Below are positions 14,492 through 23,834 of a stretch of DNA of 64,000 nt, piece by piece. Source of the DNA: Paraescarpia echinospica. Its lineage: Eukaryota > Annelida > Polychaeta > Sabellida > Siboglinidae. Numbering within the stretch: the first letter of the stretch is position 1; each line of letters begins with the position of its first letter. The translations under genes and the position numbers were made by a program. The notes beneath the pieces were generated by a model. The model was not told the DNA's origin and did not search any database. It worked only from the letters and a program-made list of their open reading frames with translations. The DNA lies in assembly GCA_020002185.1 (NCBI GenBank), contig CM034544.1:744001-808000 (forward strand). Direction: 5' to 3'.

Positions 14492-15536
14492 GCGGTGTTC
14501 ACTCTCATCATACGTAGACCTATACAGACGGTGTTCACTCTCATCATACGTAGACCTACACATGTGGTGTTCACTGTCATCATACGTAGACCTACACAGA
14601 CGGTGTTCACTCTCATCATACGTAAACCTATACAGACGGTGTTCTCTCTTTACATACGTAGACCTACACATATGGTGTTCACTCTCATCATACGTAAACC
14701 TATACAGACGGTGTTCTCTCTTTACATACGTAGACCTACACATATGGTGTTCACACTCATCATACGTAGACCTATACAGACGGTGTTCTCTCTTTACATA
14801 CGTAGACCTACACAGACGGTGTTCACTCTCATCATACGTAGACCTATACAGACGATGTTCACTCTCATCATACGTAGACCTATACTTACGGTGTTCACTC
14901 TCATCATACGTAGACCTATACAGACGGTGTTCACTCTCATCATACGTAGACCTACACATATGGTGTTCACTCTCATCATACGTAGACCTACACAGACGGT
15001 ACTCACTCTCATCATACGTAAACCTATACAGACGGTGTTCTCTCTTTACATACGTAGACCTACACATATGGTGTTCACTCTCATCATACGTAGACCTATA
15101 CAGACGGTGTTCACTCTCATCATACGTAGACCTATACAGACGGTGTTCACTCTCATCATACGTAGACCTACACATGTGGTATTCACTGTCACCATACGTA
15201 GACCTACACAGACGGTGCTCACTCTCATCATACGTAAACCTATACAGACGGTGTTCTCTCTTTACATACGTAGACCTACACATATGGAGTTCACACTCAT
15301 CATACGTAGACCTATACAGACGGTGTTCTCTCTCATCATACGTAGACCTATACAGACGGTGTTCTCTCTTTACATACGTAGACCTACACATATGGTGTTC
15401 ACTCTCATCATACGTAGACCTATACAGACGGTGGTCTGTCTTAACATACATAGCCCCCCATACAGACGGTGTTGACTCTCATCGTACGTAGACCTACACA
15501 GGCGGAGTTCAGGCGGTGTTCAACTCCTAGCATACG
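14492..15536. repeat. 36-bp satellite array, about 29 copies
   Basis: GGTGTTC recurs every 36 bases (14494, 14530 and onward). There are two main unit types. One contains CTCTCATCATACGTAGACC. The other contains CTCTTTACATACGTAGACC followed by TACACATATG. They are interleaved in a repeating order, which indicates higher-order structure. Every unit has TACGTA or TACGTAAACC at its centre. Units decay between about 15430 and 15536, the true right edge. The left edge is lost in the gap. Several frames are open on both strands because 36 is 12 codons; I see no gene. Confidence 0.96.
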
Positions 15537-16830
15537 CATCTTAAGGTACGGCGAATGATTCTTGTATTTCTGGTGTGACAAACCCCTCTCTCAAGTAACT
15601 GGTGTCACATTTATTTGTCACAACGTTACAGGATATGCCGGGGTTTTCTACAGCTCGAATCCCAAGTTATTTAGCAAGCCACAGAACAAACGACTTGTTC
15701 AAACCTTACTATAGTATCCCAATCGGTTCACCGAGGTGAATATTAACCTCACGTGTCGCTATGTGTTGCTGGAAGTCTGGGCTCTATCAATTCACCATTC
15801 AGAATAACACGGGATATATTTATAAGCAAATATGGACTCTATATCAATTCACCATTCAGAGTAACACTGGATATATTTATAACTGCGCAGTCGAATACAA
15901 CAGAACATTGTTTCGAAAGACCTCGTTGCTAGACCTCAGCAACAACAAAAAACATGCGTAATCTAAGATACCTTAAGAAACATATATAATATATGTTCAG
16001 ATATCTAATTATAAACGAGTGGTATATACCTACCGGTCAATGTTCAACAGCTACAGATCAGATTGGGGGCCGACGGGCCATCTGGTCGGAGTCGACAGAT
16101 CAGACACCTGGTCACACTGACAACTTAGCTCCGACTGAAGATCTGCTGTCTTCTGCCGTTACCAAAACGAAACATTGGTTGGAAACGAGTAAGAGGGGTC
16201 GTATCAAAGTTTCAATAATTGTACAGTGTAAACCAGCTAAACAAATACGTGGAGCTGTTTGCTTCATAAACATTAAACCTATTTGACTTAAGTCGTTTCA
16301 TAACTAATTACGGAGAAACAAAGGAGCCGAAAAGGCTGTCCCTATATGGTGCCAAGTTGCTTTGATGTAGAGTTATTAGCAAACCCCTGATGTCAGTTGG
16401 TTGTCGGCCATCAAACTTGAGCCGGGTTACACTGGTCACATGACCGCCATGTTGATATATGTTTACTATTCTATAGTAGTCGTCGCTACGTTACCGGGTA
16501 ATCATGTTTTGTAACTACATACAGGCCCGAACTTGGTCGACAAACGTGTCCACTATATATAATGTAATTACCAATGTGTTCAATAAGCTAACGGACTCAT
16601 AGACAGACTATATCAGCAGACACTCGTGTGATTGGCATCAGTCCGACGGCGGTTGTACTAGAGACAATTGTTGAGTTTAATACTCGCCGCACGACTTAGA
16701 CGTAGTCTACTTTTCCAGGAACGATTTGGAAGCCTTAAATAACTGTGCCGGTCGCCTCATTGTTAATTTGTTAATTTGTAATTACACATAATCACACGTG
16801 AAGGTCACGACATCCGTACACACATTACGA
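15537..16830. other. Single-copy AT-rich stretch, no supported gene
   Basis: There is no tandem array and no recognisable protein similarity here. A 97-codon frame at 15993-16286 and a 66-codon frame at 15761-15961 are about the length expected by chance and match no family I know. An imperfect duplication of about 57 bases lies at 15778-15885. A 9-base inverted repeat, TGTGACAAA at 15574 and TTTGTCACA at 15614, could form a hairpin with a 31-base loop. Exons of a host gene cannot be excluded by eye. Confidence 0.5.
15778..15885. repeat. 57-bp direct duplication
   Basis: TCAATTCACCATTCAG occurs at 15787 and again at 15844, each followed by a similar block ending in GGATATATTTATAA. This is a two-copy tandem duplication with a few mismatches. 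It accounts for the internal repetition of the short open frame that covers it. Confidence 0.85.
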
Positions 16831-16944
16831 GGACATGCAAGACATGCAAGACACGCACGACACGCACGACACGCATTTACGTGCACGCGGAGTAACAACA
16901 ACAGTAGTGGAGCAACACGTTAGGGCCCATTTCAGTCATCACAT

Positions 16945-16980
<36 letters not shown>

Positions 16981-16990
16981 ACACGCACGC
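16831..16990. repeat. 10-bp and (GCAC)n simple repeats
   Basis: At 16831-16875 are short repeats of about 10 bases built from GACATGCAAG and ACACGCACG. At about 16945-16979 is a (GCAC)n tetranucleotide run, followed by looser CACGCAC motifs. These are ordinary microsatellites. Confidence 0.9.
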
Positions 16991-17148
16991 ACAACCACAC
17001 GCACTTGAGAACTGAGAACACAAATAAATTAGTTATGCCGTATTCTTACAGAAAGGTTTAGCCGACCTGACGACGTTACCAAGCTACACCGTTTTCGTTA
17101 ATCTTACAGTTAATCCGGTTTACCTGTTTTGTCTAACGTTTGAATACA
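16991..17148. other. Short spacer between microsatellites
   Basis: I see no gene, repeat or transposon signature in this spacer, which separates the GCAC-rich repeats from the TGCC microsatellite. Confidence 0.5.
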
Positions 17149-17280
<132 letters not shown>

Positions 17281-17743
17281 AACATTGTCTGGTGCAACAC
17301 ACCCTACAATTGTTTCCGTGGAATAGGGCATGCTTGTAACGTTCGAATATTAGTATATTATGATCCGCTAAGGTTAATGTATCAAAAATAAACGGAACGC
17401 AGCAATATCAAGAGTAGAGAAATGTCGAATAAACAATGAACAGGCTACATGTTGATCGGTTGGCAATTAACATATCGCTTAGTTTTGCATGCATACTTAT
17501 TATTATTTGCAAACGTTCGTTTAGCTATATTATCTCGAAGAAGATGAGTAATACGTGAAAGCCGGTTGCTTTGGACATCCATTATGTGTGAGAATCATTA
17601 GTTAAGCAAACTACTGCATTCATCAGTCAAGGTATATTTTCGTCAGGAAAAGTAGCAAAGCGTGACATGCAGTTGTTATAAAACCTGGTTATAATATCTT
17701 AATTTCAGTTATGATTAATAACTCGTAGCACATATTATTATTA
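17281..17743. other. AT-rich single-copy spacer
   Basis: No open frame of note, tandem repeat or transposon terminus is visible in this stretch. Confidence 0.5.
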
Positions 17744-17893
17744 TTCCCCTTGCTCCCTTGCAGGGTGGTTCTACGTCACTTGGCAGCTTCTTCTTCCCCT
17801 TGCTCCCTTGCGGGGGTCCTCGTCACTTGGTAGCTTCTTCTTCTTCCCCTTGCTCCCTTGCGGGGGGTCCACGTCACTTGGTAGCTTCTTCTA
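17744..17893. repeat. 50-bp tandem repeat, 3 copies
   Basis: TTCCCCTTGCTCCCTTG begins at 17744, 17794 and 17844, each followed by a G-rich segment, CGTCACTTGG and GCTTCTTC. The copies differ at a few bases. The repeat causes the apparent repetition in overlapping short frames on both strands. Confidence 0.93.
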
Positions 17894-18180
17894 CTTTTCT
17901 TTTCAGTTCTTTCCACCTCTCTCTCGTCCGCAAAGGCCATCCATTCATGCCTGTTCAGGTCTCCCCAGTGTCCGATGTCATGATCGGACAGCGAAGTCGT
18001 GCTGAAGTTCCGGCTCAGCCCACCCAGTATTAATTTGGTTGCGGCTCCAGTGGAGGTTTTCTGGCAAGCCTCAAGGGGGTGCAAATGTAGGTTTTAGCCC
18101 CCTAAACTACCCTATCTGGATCCGCCCCGAGTCTACCTAGGGCCCACGAATGTTTTAATCCGCCACTGGCCACAAACACC
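17894..18180. mobile_element. Possible decayed transposon end (family unresolved)
   Basis: On the minus strand the stretch ends near 18168 with CAGTGGCGGATT and has a second GGGCGGATCCAG near 18120. Termini of this style are common in invertebrate interspersed repeats. A minus-strand frame at 17776-18084 runs through this part and the 50-bp repeat without a recognisable domain. A 6-base inverted repeat, TCCGAT and ATCGGA, lies at 17971-17988. I found no matching opposite terminus or TSD, so this is only a suspicion. Confidence 0.25.
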
Positions 18181-18836
18181 CACTGTTTTGGTCAATATGA
18201 GCAGCGATGCCATCAAGGCAAAACTTGACTACATTAAGGGAGACGATGACATAAAGTAACGCACTCGGCGGAGCCAGATGTGGAATATTGGAGAAGAACA
18301 GCCAAGACAGTGAAGTTAGTGGAGGTTAAGGCAACAAAGGCACGATTTGTGGACTCGTTAGCTCCCTGGCGTGTCCATCCATATGTTAATTGATAACGTT
18401 AATACTGGTAATCGATACTGAGATTAACTAACCTGGTTTTTATGCGCTACTAAGCTTGGTTTCCAATTATTTAGGCGCAATAGAAGTTTCCTGGTTATCA
18501 TTAGGCCATCACCGAGAGGACTATTGTTGGAAACGTTCCCAGCCCAGCCCTAATAAATTAATTATTCTGTTTCTTACTTATGTCCTTCAATTATATAACG
18601 TGTTGACATGATGAGGTATTTCCAGAGTTTTCTGTCTGACTTGCCACGACAAGACAAGTCCTGACTAACCAATAGTCAACGTTAATGTTGTCTTTGCTGT
18701 TGCTGGCTTTGTTGCTTGCTGCTTTTGTCTGAAAAATAATGATATCGATTAATGTAATAGTTTCTGTTAAATAAAACTCAAATAAACCACCTTTCAACCT
18801 AAGCTATGTTATGGCCGTAAGGCCCCTATATAACAA
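18181..18836. other. Single-copy spacer, no gene seen
   Basis: AT-rich DNA with short chance frames only, such as 18591-18797 on the minus strand. No transposon, tandem repeat or RNA gene is apparent. Confidence 0.5.
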
Positions 18837-19262
18837 ACGGATGTTTAGTTATCACCAGATCCCGACAATTACGTGTCACTCACACGCTGCTCGAGCCGTA
18901 ATGGACTTGTGTACAACGGTGTGCAGCCAGGCGTGACCGACAAGTGCGCCCGCCATCAGCTGTTTGTAAACAAATTGGCAACGAGCTGACTCTAAATGCA
19001 CTTGGCGCCGCGTTGTGTTGACAACACGTCTATCGACACAGGAGAAGTACGTAGACTTCGTAGTCCATGATCGTCTGGACTTTCTATGAGTCATTGCAAC
19101 ATGTCTATCGACTCAGGGGGAGTTCGTACACTTCGTAGCCCATGATCGCATTGGCGTTCTGTGTGTCGATCATTGCCGGCGCCTTGGATGCTTCTATTTC
19201 GTCACAACAACAATACAAAACAATAATAATAATAAGTTACGTCATTTCTCAGTACCACAAAT
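18837..19262. repeat. Interspersed repeat X, copy 1 (uninterrupted)
   Basis: About 425 bases here match a second copy that is split by a LINE (20450-20503 plus 21921-22216). Landmarks in the same order are ACGGAT, TCACCAGATCCC, CACACGCT, CTCGAGCCGTAATG, AACAAATTGGCAACGAGCTG, CTATCGACACAGGAGAA, an AAT-rich run and CATTTCTCAG. This copy also has an internal tandem duplication of about 75 bases (19026 and 19101). No RT domain and no convincing Pol III promoter box is visible. It could be a nonautonomous element, a terminal repeat or a segmental duplication; I do not recognise the family. Confidence 0.85.
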
Positions 19263-19385
19263 TGGGCAGATATTATACCCACTCTGCCTGGAAAGCTGAT
19301 GTCAGTGCTCATCGCGATCCACGGACAGAGCGACCACATACAGTAATTGGTTCACTAAACACCCGCAACCCACCCGACCATTTGG
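19263..19385 (+). pseudogene. 5' piece of degenerate LINE ORF (LINE-A), left of TIR element
   Basis: A plus-strand frame reads into the TIR element at 19386. With the element and one TSD copy ignored, the same frame continues at 19845 into an endonuclease-like start. That frame continuity is the evidence that both pieces belong to one interrupted frame. On its own the piece has no diagnostic motif, and its left limit is set only by the end of repeat X. Confidence 0.45.
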
Positions 19386-19844
19386 GGTAAGACCACAGTA
19401 AAGATTCGTCCGCCATTACCGACCGAAAGAGTGCCCTTGAAAATACCGTTTTGGTGTGATGTGTGAATTTGTTTCGAGCACTTTGACATGGCACATGTTA
19501 GTCCAGTGAATACTGAATGTACTACTGCATTAGATCTTTCACCAGGTAGCACGAAATTTACGCTAGTCGCTCACGTATTCGCACAGTGGCTATTTTGCAG
19601 CACGTACCAATATTTCAAAATCCGTCACCAGATTGGGGCGAAATTGAGGGGTGTCAGGTTTGGGTGGATTTTTCTGAAAAATTAGGTATGAGCATTTCAC
19701 GAGTTTTCCACAGTACTTGTGTCAATTGAGGTTAAATATGCTGTGACATTTTCAAGAAAATCCTAAGACAAATTTTGCAGGAAATGAATGAAACGTTATA
19801 ATGGCCGCCTATTTAAAATTTAAATGTGGTCTTACCCCATTTGG
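19378..19844. mobile_element. 451-bp TIR DNA transposon (MITE-like) with 8-bp TSD
   Basis: The element spans 19386-19836. It starts with GGTAAGACCACA and ends with the exact reverse complement, TGTGGTCTTACC. Both sides carry CCATTTGG (19378-19385 and 19837-19844), an 8-base TSD that is itself a palindrome except at its centre. A subterminal GCCATTA also appears near both ends in inverted orientation. No transposase-sized frame lies inside, so it is nonautonomous. An 8-base TSD fits hAT, MULE or Merlin elements, but the termini do not let me choose. Because the flank is palindromic, TIR GGGTAAG with a 6-base TSD is an alternative reading. The element interrupts an older LINE frame. Confidence 0.9.
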
Positions 19845-20449
19845 ACACAGTTGTAAATGAATGCAAAGTGTACTATGCCAATCCTCGCAGTATTCGCAAC
19901 AAAACGAATGCGCTCGAAATGTTCCTTAGCACTGCTTACATTCACCAATATCGAATCCAAGATCACCCATGGAGTGGCTGTGGTTACAGTTGCAGACCAC
20001 CTCATCAACTTTCTGGTATTACATCTCAAAAAGGAACCTATACACAGACATAAATATGTGACCACCCAGAACTATAAACACATGGATAATGGCAAACTTC
20101 TCAGTGACCTTTCCAAGATCCCTTGGTCAGTTATCGAAGTGTTTGATGACATCAAGGACGCGTGGTCCACCTGGCAGTCATTGTTTCTCAAAACAATTCA
20201 CTCCCATGCTCCCATCAGAAAATTCCCAGCAAAACCAAGCAATGCTTTTGGTACTCTGAGGACATTGAACATCTTAAAACCACCAGAGACGAGTACCACA
20301 CTCAGGCTATAGACTCTCAAGATCCTCATGCCTGGGATGTGTATAAGAAAGTCAGGAATCATATTACTAACTTGTGTCGTGAGACCAAGAAGAATTACAT
20401 CCAGAATAAGATCCCAACCTCTAGCGGTAACTCCGAGGACATGTGGGAT
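19845..20449 (+). pseudogene. Degenerate non-LTR retrotransposon ORF2: endonuclease remnant and linker (LINE-A)
   Basis: The frame at 19826-20053 contains YANPRSIRNK (19871-19903), typical of the start of an apurinic-like endonuclease (EN) domain in LINE ORF2 proteins. Within about 20 codons the similarity jumps, in another frame, to an ADHL motif (19992-20003) typical of the EN C-terminus, so the core of the domain is deleted. IPWSVIEVFDD (20118-20150) and a third-frame segment with YKKVRNHITNL (about 20343-20375) match the linker between EN and RT. At least two frameshifts and one large internal deletion make it nonfunctional. It ends abruptly at repeat X near 20450. CR1/jockey/I-group affinity is likely; the clade is not resolved. 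Confidence 0.75.
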
Positions 20450-20503
20450 GTACGGATATTCAGCTGTCACCAGATCCCGGCAATTACCGGTCATTCACAC
20501 GCT
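20450..20503. repeat. Interspersed repeat X, copy 2, left part
   Basis: These 54 bases match 18837-18889, from ACGGAT through TCACCAGATCCCGGCAATTA to CACACGCT. The remainder of X resumes at 21921, after a LINE insertion. The break falls between CACACGCT and CTCGAG, which are almost adjacent in copy 1. Confidence 0.85.
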
Positions 20504-21920
20504 ATCTTAAAAAAGGTTCGAGAAACAAGTCAGAGAACTATAGACCAGTGAGTTTAACATCAGTGATTTGCAAATTATTAGAAAGACTAATTAAAGATCA
20601 CATGGTGGATTTTCTTGTTAAACATAACTTGATAAACCCATCTCAACATGGGTTTTTAAAAGCGAGGTCATGCTTAACAAATATGTTATGTTTTTTGGAA
20701 GACATCACTAGGTGGGTAGATGAGGGATCACCAGTAGATATCATCTATTTAGATTTTCAAAAAGCTTTCGACAAAGTACCACATCAAAGATTACTCCTTA
20801 AGCTAAAGGCCCATGGCATAGGAAATGGTATAATAAACTGGATAGAAAAATGGCTGAATGACAGAAGACAACGTGTAGTAGTTGATGGGGAGGCTTCAAA
20901 CTGGAAATCGGTATTGAGTGGGGTACCACAGGGATCAGTACTAGGACCTATATTATTCTTAATATATATCAACGATTTGGACGATGATATAACAAGCAAG
21001 GTGTTAAAATTTGCGGATGATACAAAAGTGTTTAGAAGGATTAAAAGTGATGGAGACAGACAGCATTTACAAGATGATCTTGACAGGTTGATCAAATGGT
21101 CTGAAAAGTGGCAAATGCTGTTCAATTTTGGGAAATGTAAATGCCTCCACACAGGTCATGGGAATGAAGAGGTAAAATATAAAATGGGGGGTACTGTTCT
21201 AAGTACTACTGTAAAAGAAAAGGACTTAGGGTTAACCATTAGTGCTGATATGAAGGTTTCAGAACAGTGCGGAATTGCAGCGTCAAAGGGAAATCAAATC
21301 CTTGGATTAATTAGGCGAAATATAGCGTATAAGAAAAAATAATTAATAGTACCGCTGTACAAAACAATAGTCAGGCCTCATTTAGAATATTGTATACAAG
21401 CATAGAGGCCATATCGCAAGAAGGACATAGATATGCTAGAAAGAGTACAGAGGAGAGCGACTAAAATGATACCAAATCTGAGGGATCTTAGTTACGAAAT
21501 ACGCCTAAAAGAATGTGGTTTAACAACACTAGAGACCAGGAGATTGAGAGGAGATCACATAGAAGTGTTTAAAATATTGAATGGTTATGAAAATATTGAT
21601 AGAAACATTTTTTTCTCAGTTAAGAAAGATAGAAGGACCAGAGGACATGAAGCTACATTAGTAAAGGAGCAGTGTAGATTAGATATAAGAAAGTTCTCAT
21701 TCTCACAAAGGACTGTAAATGAATGGAACAGATTATCTCCTGATTGTGTTGGTGCTAGTAGCGTGAATATGTTTAAAAATAAAATCGACACACACCTTAA
21801 AAAGGCGGGATACATGTAGATAAAAAGTATTGGACTCTCGATAAGCCAAAAGGCTTCCTTGTCCACCTGCCATCCAGAGTAATTTTCTGGATGGCAATCT
21901 TGTTAAATCTTGTTAAATCT
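20504..21920 (+). mobile_element. 5'-truncated CR1-like LINE inserted in repeat X
   Basis: The element is bounded on both sides by the two halves of repeat X. It starts directly in the RT coding region and so is strongly 5'-truncated, as usual for target-primed reverse transcription. Its 3' end is a short tandem repeat, ATCTTGTTAA twice and then ATCT (21897-21920). Short terminal repeats in place of a poly-A tail are typical of the CR1/L2 group. No clear TSD is visible, which is also common in CR1. After the stop codon at 21817 the 3' UTR is about 100 bases and contains a small inverted repeat (CCATCCAGA and TCTGGATGG). Confidence 0.88.
20506..21819 (+). pseudogene. CR1-like reverse transcriptase ORF fragment with two in-frame stops
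   Basis: The frame encodes most of a non-LTR RT followed by its C-terminal region. It opens at a KKGS motif and ENYRPVSLTS, the usual start of the finger domain. Motif A is YLDFQKAFD, with the catalytic Asp codon at 20752. Motif B contains PQG at 20936-20944. Motif C is FADD at 21010-21021, so all three catalytic aspartates are present. The same frame runs to 21819 but is cut by TAA at 21340 and TAG at 21403; the TAG sits where this family usually has Trp. There are no frameshifts, so the copy is fairly young. The N-terminal endonuclease and ORF1 are absent. In life the protein would nick DNA and reverse-transcribe its own RNA at the nick. This copy is dead. Confidence 0.9.
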
Positions 21921-22216
21921 ACTCGAGCCGTAATGTGTTTGTGTACAACGGAGTGCAGCCAGGCGTGACCGACAAGTGCGCCCGCCGTTAGCTGTTTGTA
22001 AACAAATTGGCAACGAGCTGACTCTGAATGCACTTGGCGCCGCGTTGTATTGACAACACGTCTATCGACACAGGAGAATTACGTAGATTTCGTAGTCCAT
22101 GATCGTCTGGACGTTCTATGAGTCACTGCCGGCCCCTGTGGAACCTTCTGTTTCGTCAAAACAATAATTCAAATAAATAATAATAATAATAATTTACTGC
22201 ATTTCTCAGCGCCACA
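21921..22216. repeat. Interspersed repeat X, copy 2, right part
   Basis: X resumes with ACTCGAGCCGTAATG and matches 18890-19262 to the shared CATTTCTCAG and CCACAAA. It lacks the 75-base internal duplication of copy 1 and has a longer AAT run (about 22170-22195). Differences are scattered substitutions, so the two copies are clearly related but not recent twins. Confidence 0.87.
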
Positions 22217-22266
22217 AACTTTTCAGTTACAATCCATATAATGTAGCTATAATTATTATTCAAAAC

Positions 22267-22303
<37 letters not shown>

Positions 22304-22467
22304 GCATACATACGTTCATACATACATACATACATACATACATACATACATACAAATGTATGTATATATATATATATACATACATGTATATATATATATA
22401 TACATCAATAATAAATAGATAACGGGTAGTAATAATAACAACAATTAATAATAATTAAAACGACAAG
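22217..22467. repeat. (TA)n, (CATA)n and AAT-rich microsatellites
   Basis: A (TA)n run covers about 22268-22300, (CATA)n about 22301-22353, and a second TA/TACA run continues to about 22405. The TA blocks flank CATA and TGTA blocks, so the region can fold on itself. The rest is AT-rich and holds no gene. Confidence 0.92.
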
Positions 22468-22898
22468 TTAAGAAAGAATAATAATAAATAATAAATGTTT
22501 AAAACAAATACTAAAATGTTCAGTGCGCTGTGCGTGAAAAAGCTTCGTCGCCTTGAGCATATAAAGCTTGCAGCGCGGGACCTCCAGCAGGTGAGCGTCG
22601 GCGGATCGTAACGTGCGCGTGGGCTGGTGTCGTGTTAGCACAGCGGTTCCCAAACTGGGGTACGCGTACTCCGGGGGTATGCGAGAAGTTTTTCAGGCAG
22701 TACGCCAAGGTTTGGCTGACAGTTACGATTTTGCTGTCTTGTATGCTATTCGTGTTCGCGATTTGCACCAAAGGTGGAGACTTCCAGGGAGAGTTCTTGT
22801 TCTGTCATCCCTTGAAATTCACTAAGAATGGCAACAGCGTCTTCCGAGAGGCCTTCTGATGTTTTGAGGCCGAGGGATTATCGTGGAACAAGGTGTAG

Positions 22899-23366
22899 CA
22901 TGTGCGTGGATGATGCGCCGGTGTGATATTGTAAATGGACGAGTGAACCGTGTTTTATCTTTATCTATTCTCTTCTGGCCTTGAGGTCCACAAGGCTGCT
23001 GTGCGTGGATGATGCGCCGGTGTGATATTGTAAATGGACGAGTGAACCGTGTTTTATCCTTACCTATCCTCTTTTGGCCTTGAGGTCCACAAGACTGCTG
23101 TGCGTGAATGATGCGCCGGTGTGATATTGTAAATGGACGAGTGAACCATGTTTTATCCTTACCTATCCTCTTTTGGCCTTGAGGTCCACAAGACTGCTGT
23201 GCGTGAATGATGCGCCGGTGTGATATTGTAAATGGACGAGTGAACCGTGTTTTATCCTTACCTATCCTCTTTTGGCCTTGAGGTCCACAAGACTGCTGTG
23301 CGTGAATGATGCGCCGGTGTGATATTGTAAATGGACGATTGAACCATGTTTTATCCTTACCTTACT
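22899..23366. repeat. 99-bp tandem repeat inside the hAT element, about 4.7 copies
   Basis: TGTGCGTG followed by ATGATGCGCCGG recurs at 22901, 23000, 23099, 23198 and 23297, an exact 99-base period. Later copies are closer to one another than to the first. Internal minisatellites are frequent in nonautonomous hAT elements and could vary in copy number between family members. Confidence 0.95.
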
Positions 23367-23834
23367 TACTTTATGACTTAAAGTACGATTATATATCGTG
23401 AAGCTGGAGTTGAGGGGGACAACGTCAAAGATGAAAACTTCAACATGTCTGATCACCTCAACGCAGCGGTTGTTGATGAAGAAACTGTGACAGGAAACAT
23501 GGGCAACTTTGCAGACGCACGTACCTGTCGTCAATGCCAAACGAATTTCCAAACTAACTTGAATTCCTGTGCGAAAGATGGACATTTGCTTTGAGATCCG
23601 TCCATCGTGGAGGTGCAGTATCCCTATAGCAGACGCCGTACAAGTTAGTAGGACTTGTCGTAGTCTGTGAGCGACTCCACCGTTTTCCATGACATGCTTG
23701 AACAGCTTCTCCTGGCGAAGTTCTCGTCTAAGATGGCCGCGTCGTACAGACTCTGTATGATGTCCCCGTGAAGGCATTGTTGATTTTCCGTCAACCCATT
23801 TATGTGAACACGGATTCTCGGCGTTATTCTGCAA
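23262..23834 (-). other. 190-codon open frame of unknown nature inside the hAT element
   Basis: A minus-strand frame runs from ATG at 23834 to 23262, so its last 30 or so codons lie in the 99-bp repeat. I recognise no domain: no hAT DDE catalytic motifs, no zinc finger pattern and no signal peptide. It is long for chance in this composition but covers only non-repetitive cargo DNA. It could be a captured host sequence, an antisense shadow of an eroded transposase exon, or a chance frame. No start context or splice signal helps decide. Confidence 0.3.

Noticed and set aside
12918..15491. 857-codon plus-strand frame and 665-codon minus-strand frame
   Set aside because: Both cross the 1000-N gap and join two unrelated satellites, so they exist only because N codons are not read as stops.
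15640..15670. GCTCGAATCCC near 15653 as a tRNA or SINE B box
   Set aside because: No matching A box at the proper distance and no cloverleaf could be drawn.
15993..16286. 97-codon frame as a small host gene
   Set aside because: No domain, start context, splice signals or codon bias that I can see, and the length is compatible with chance in about 1.5 kb of unique DNA.
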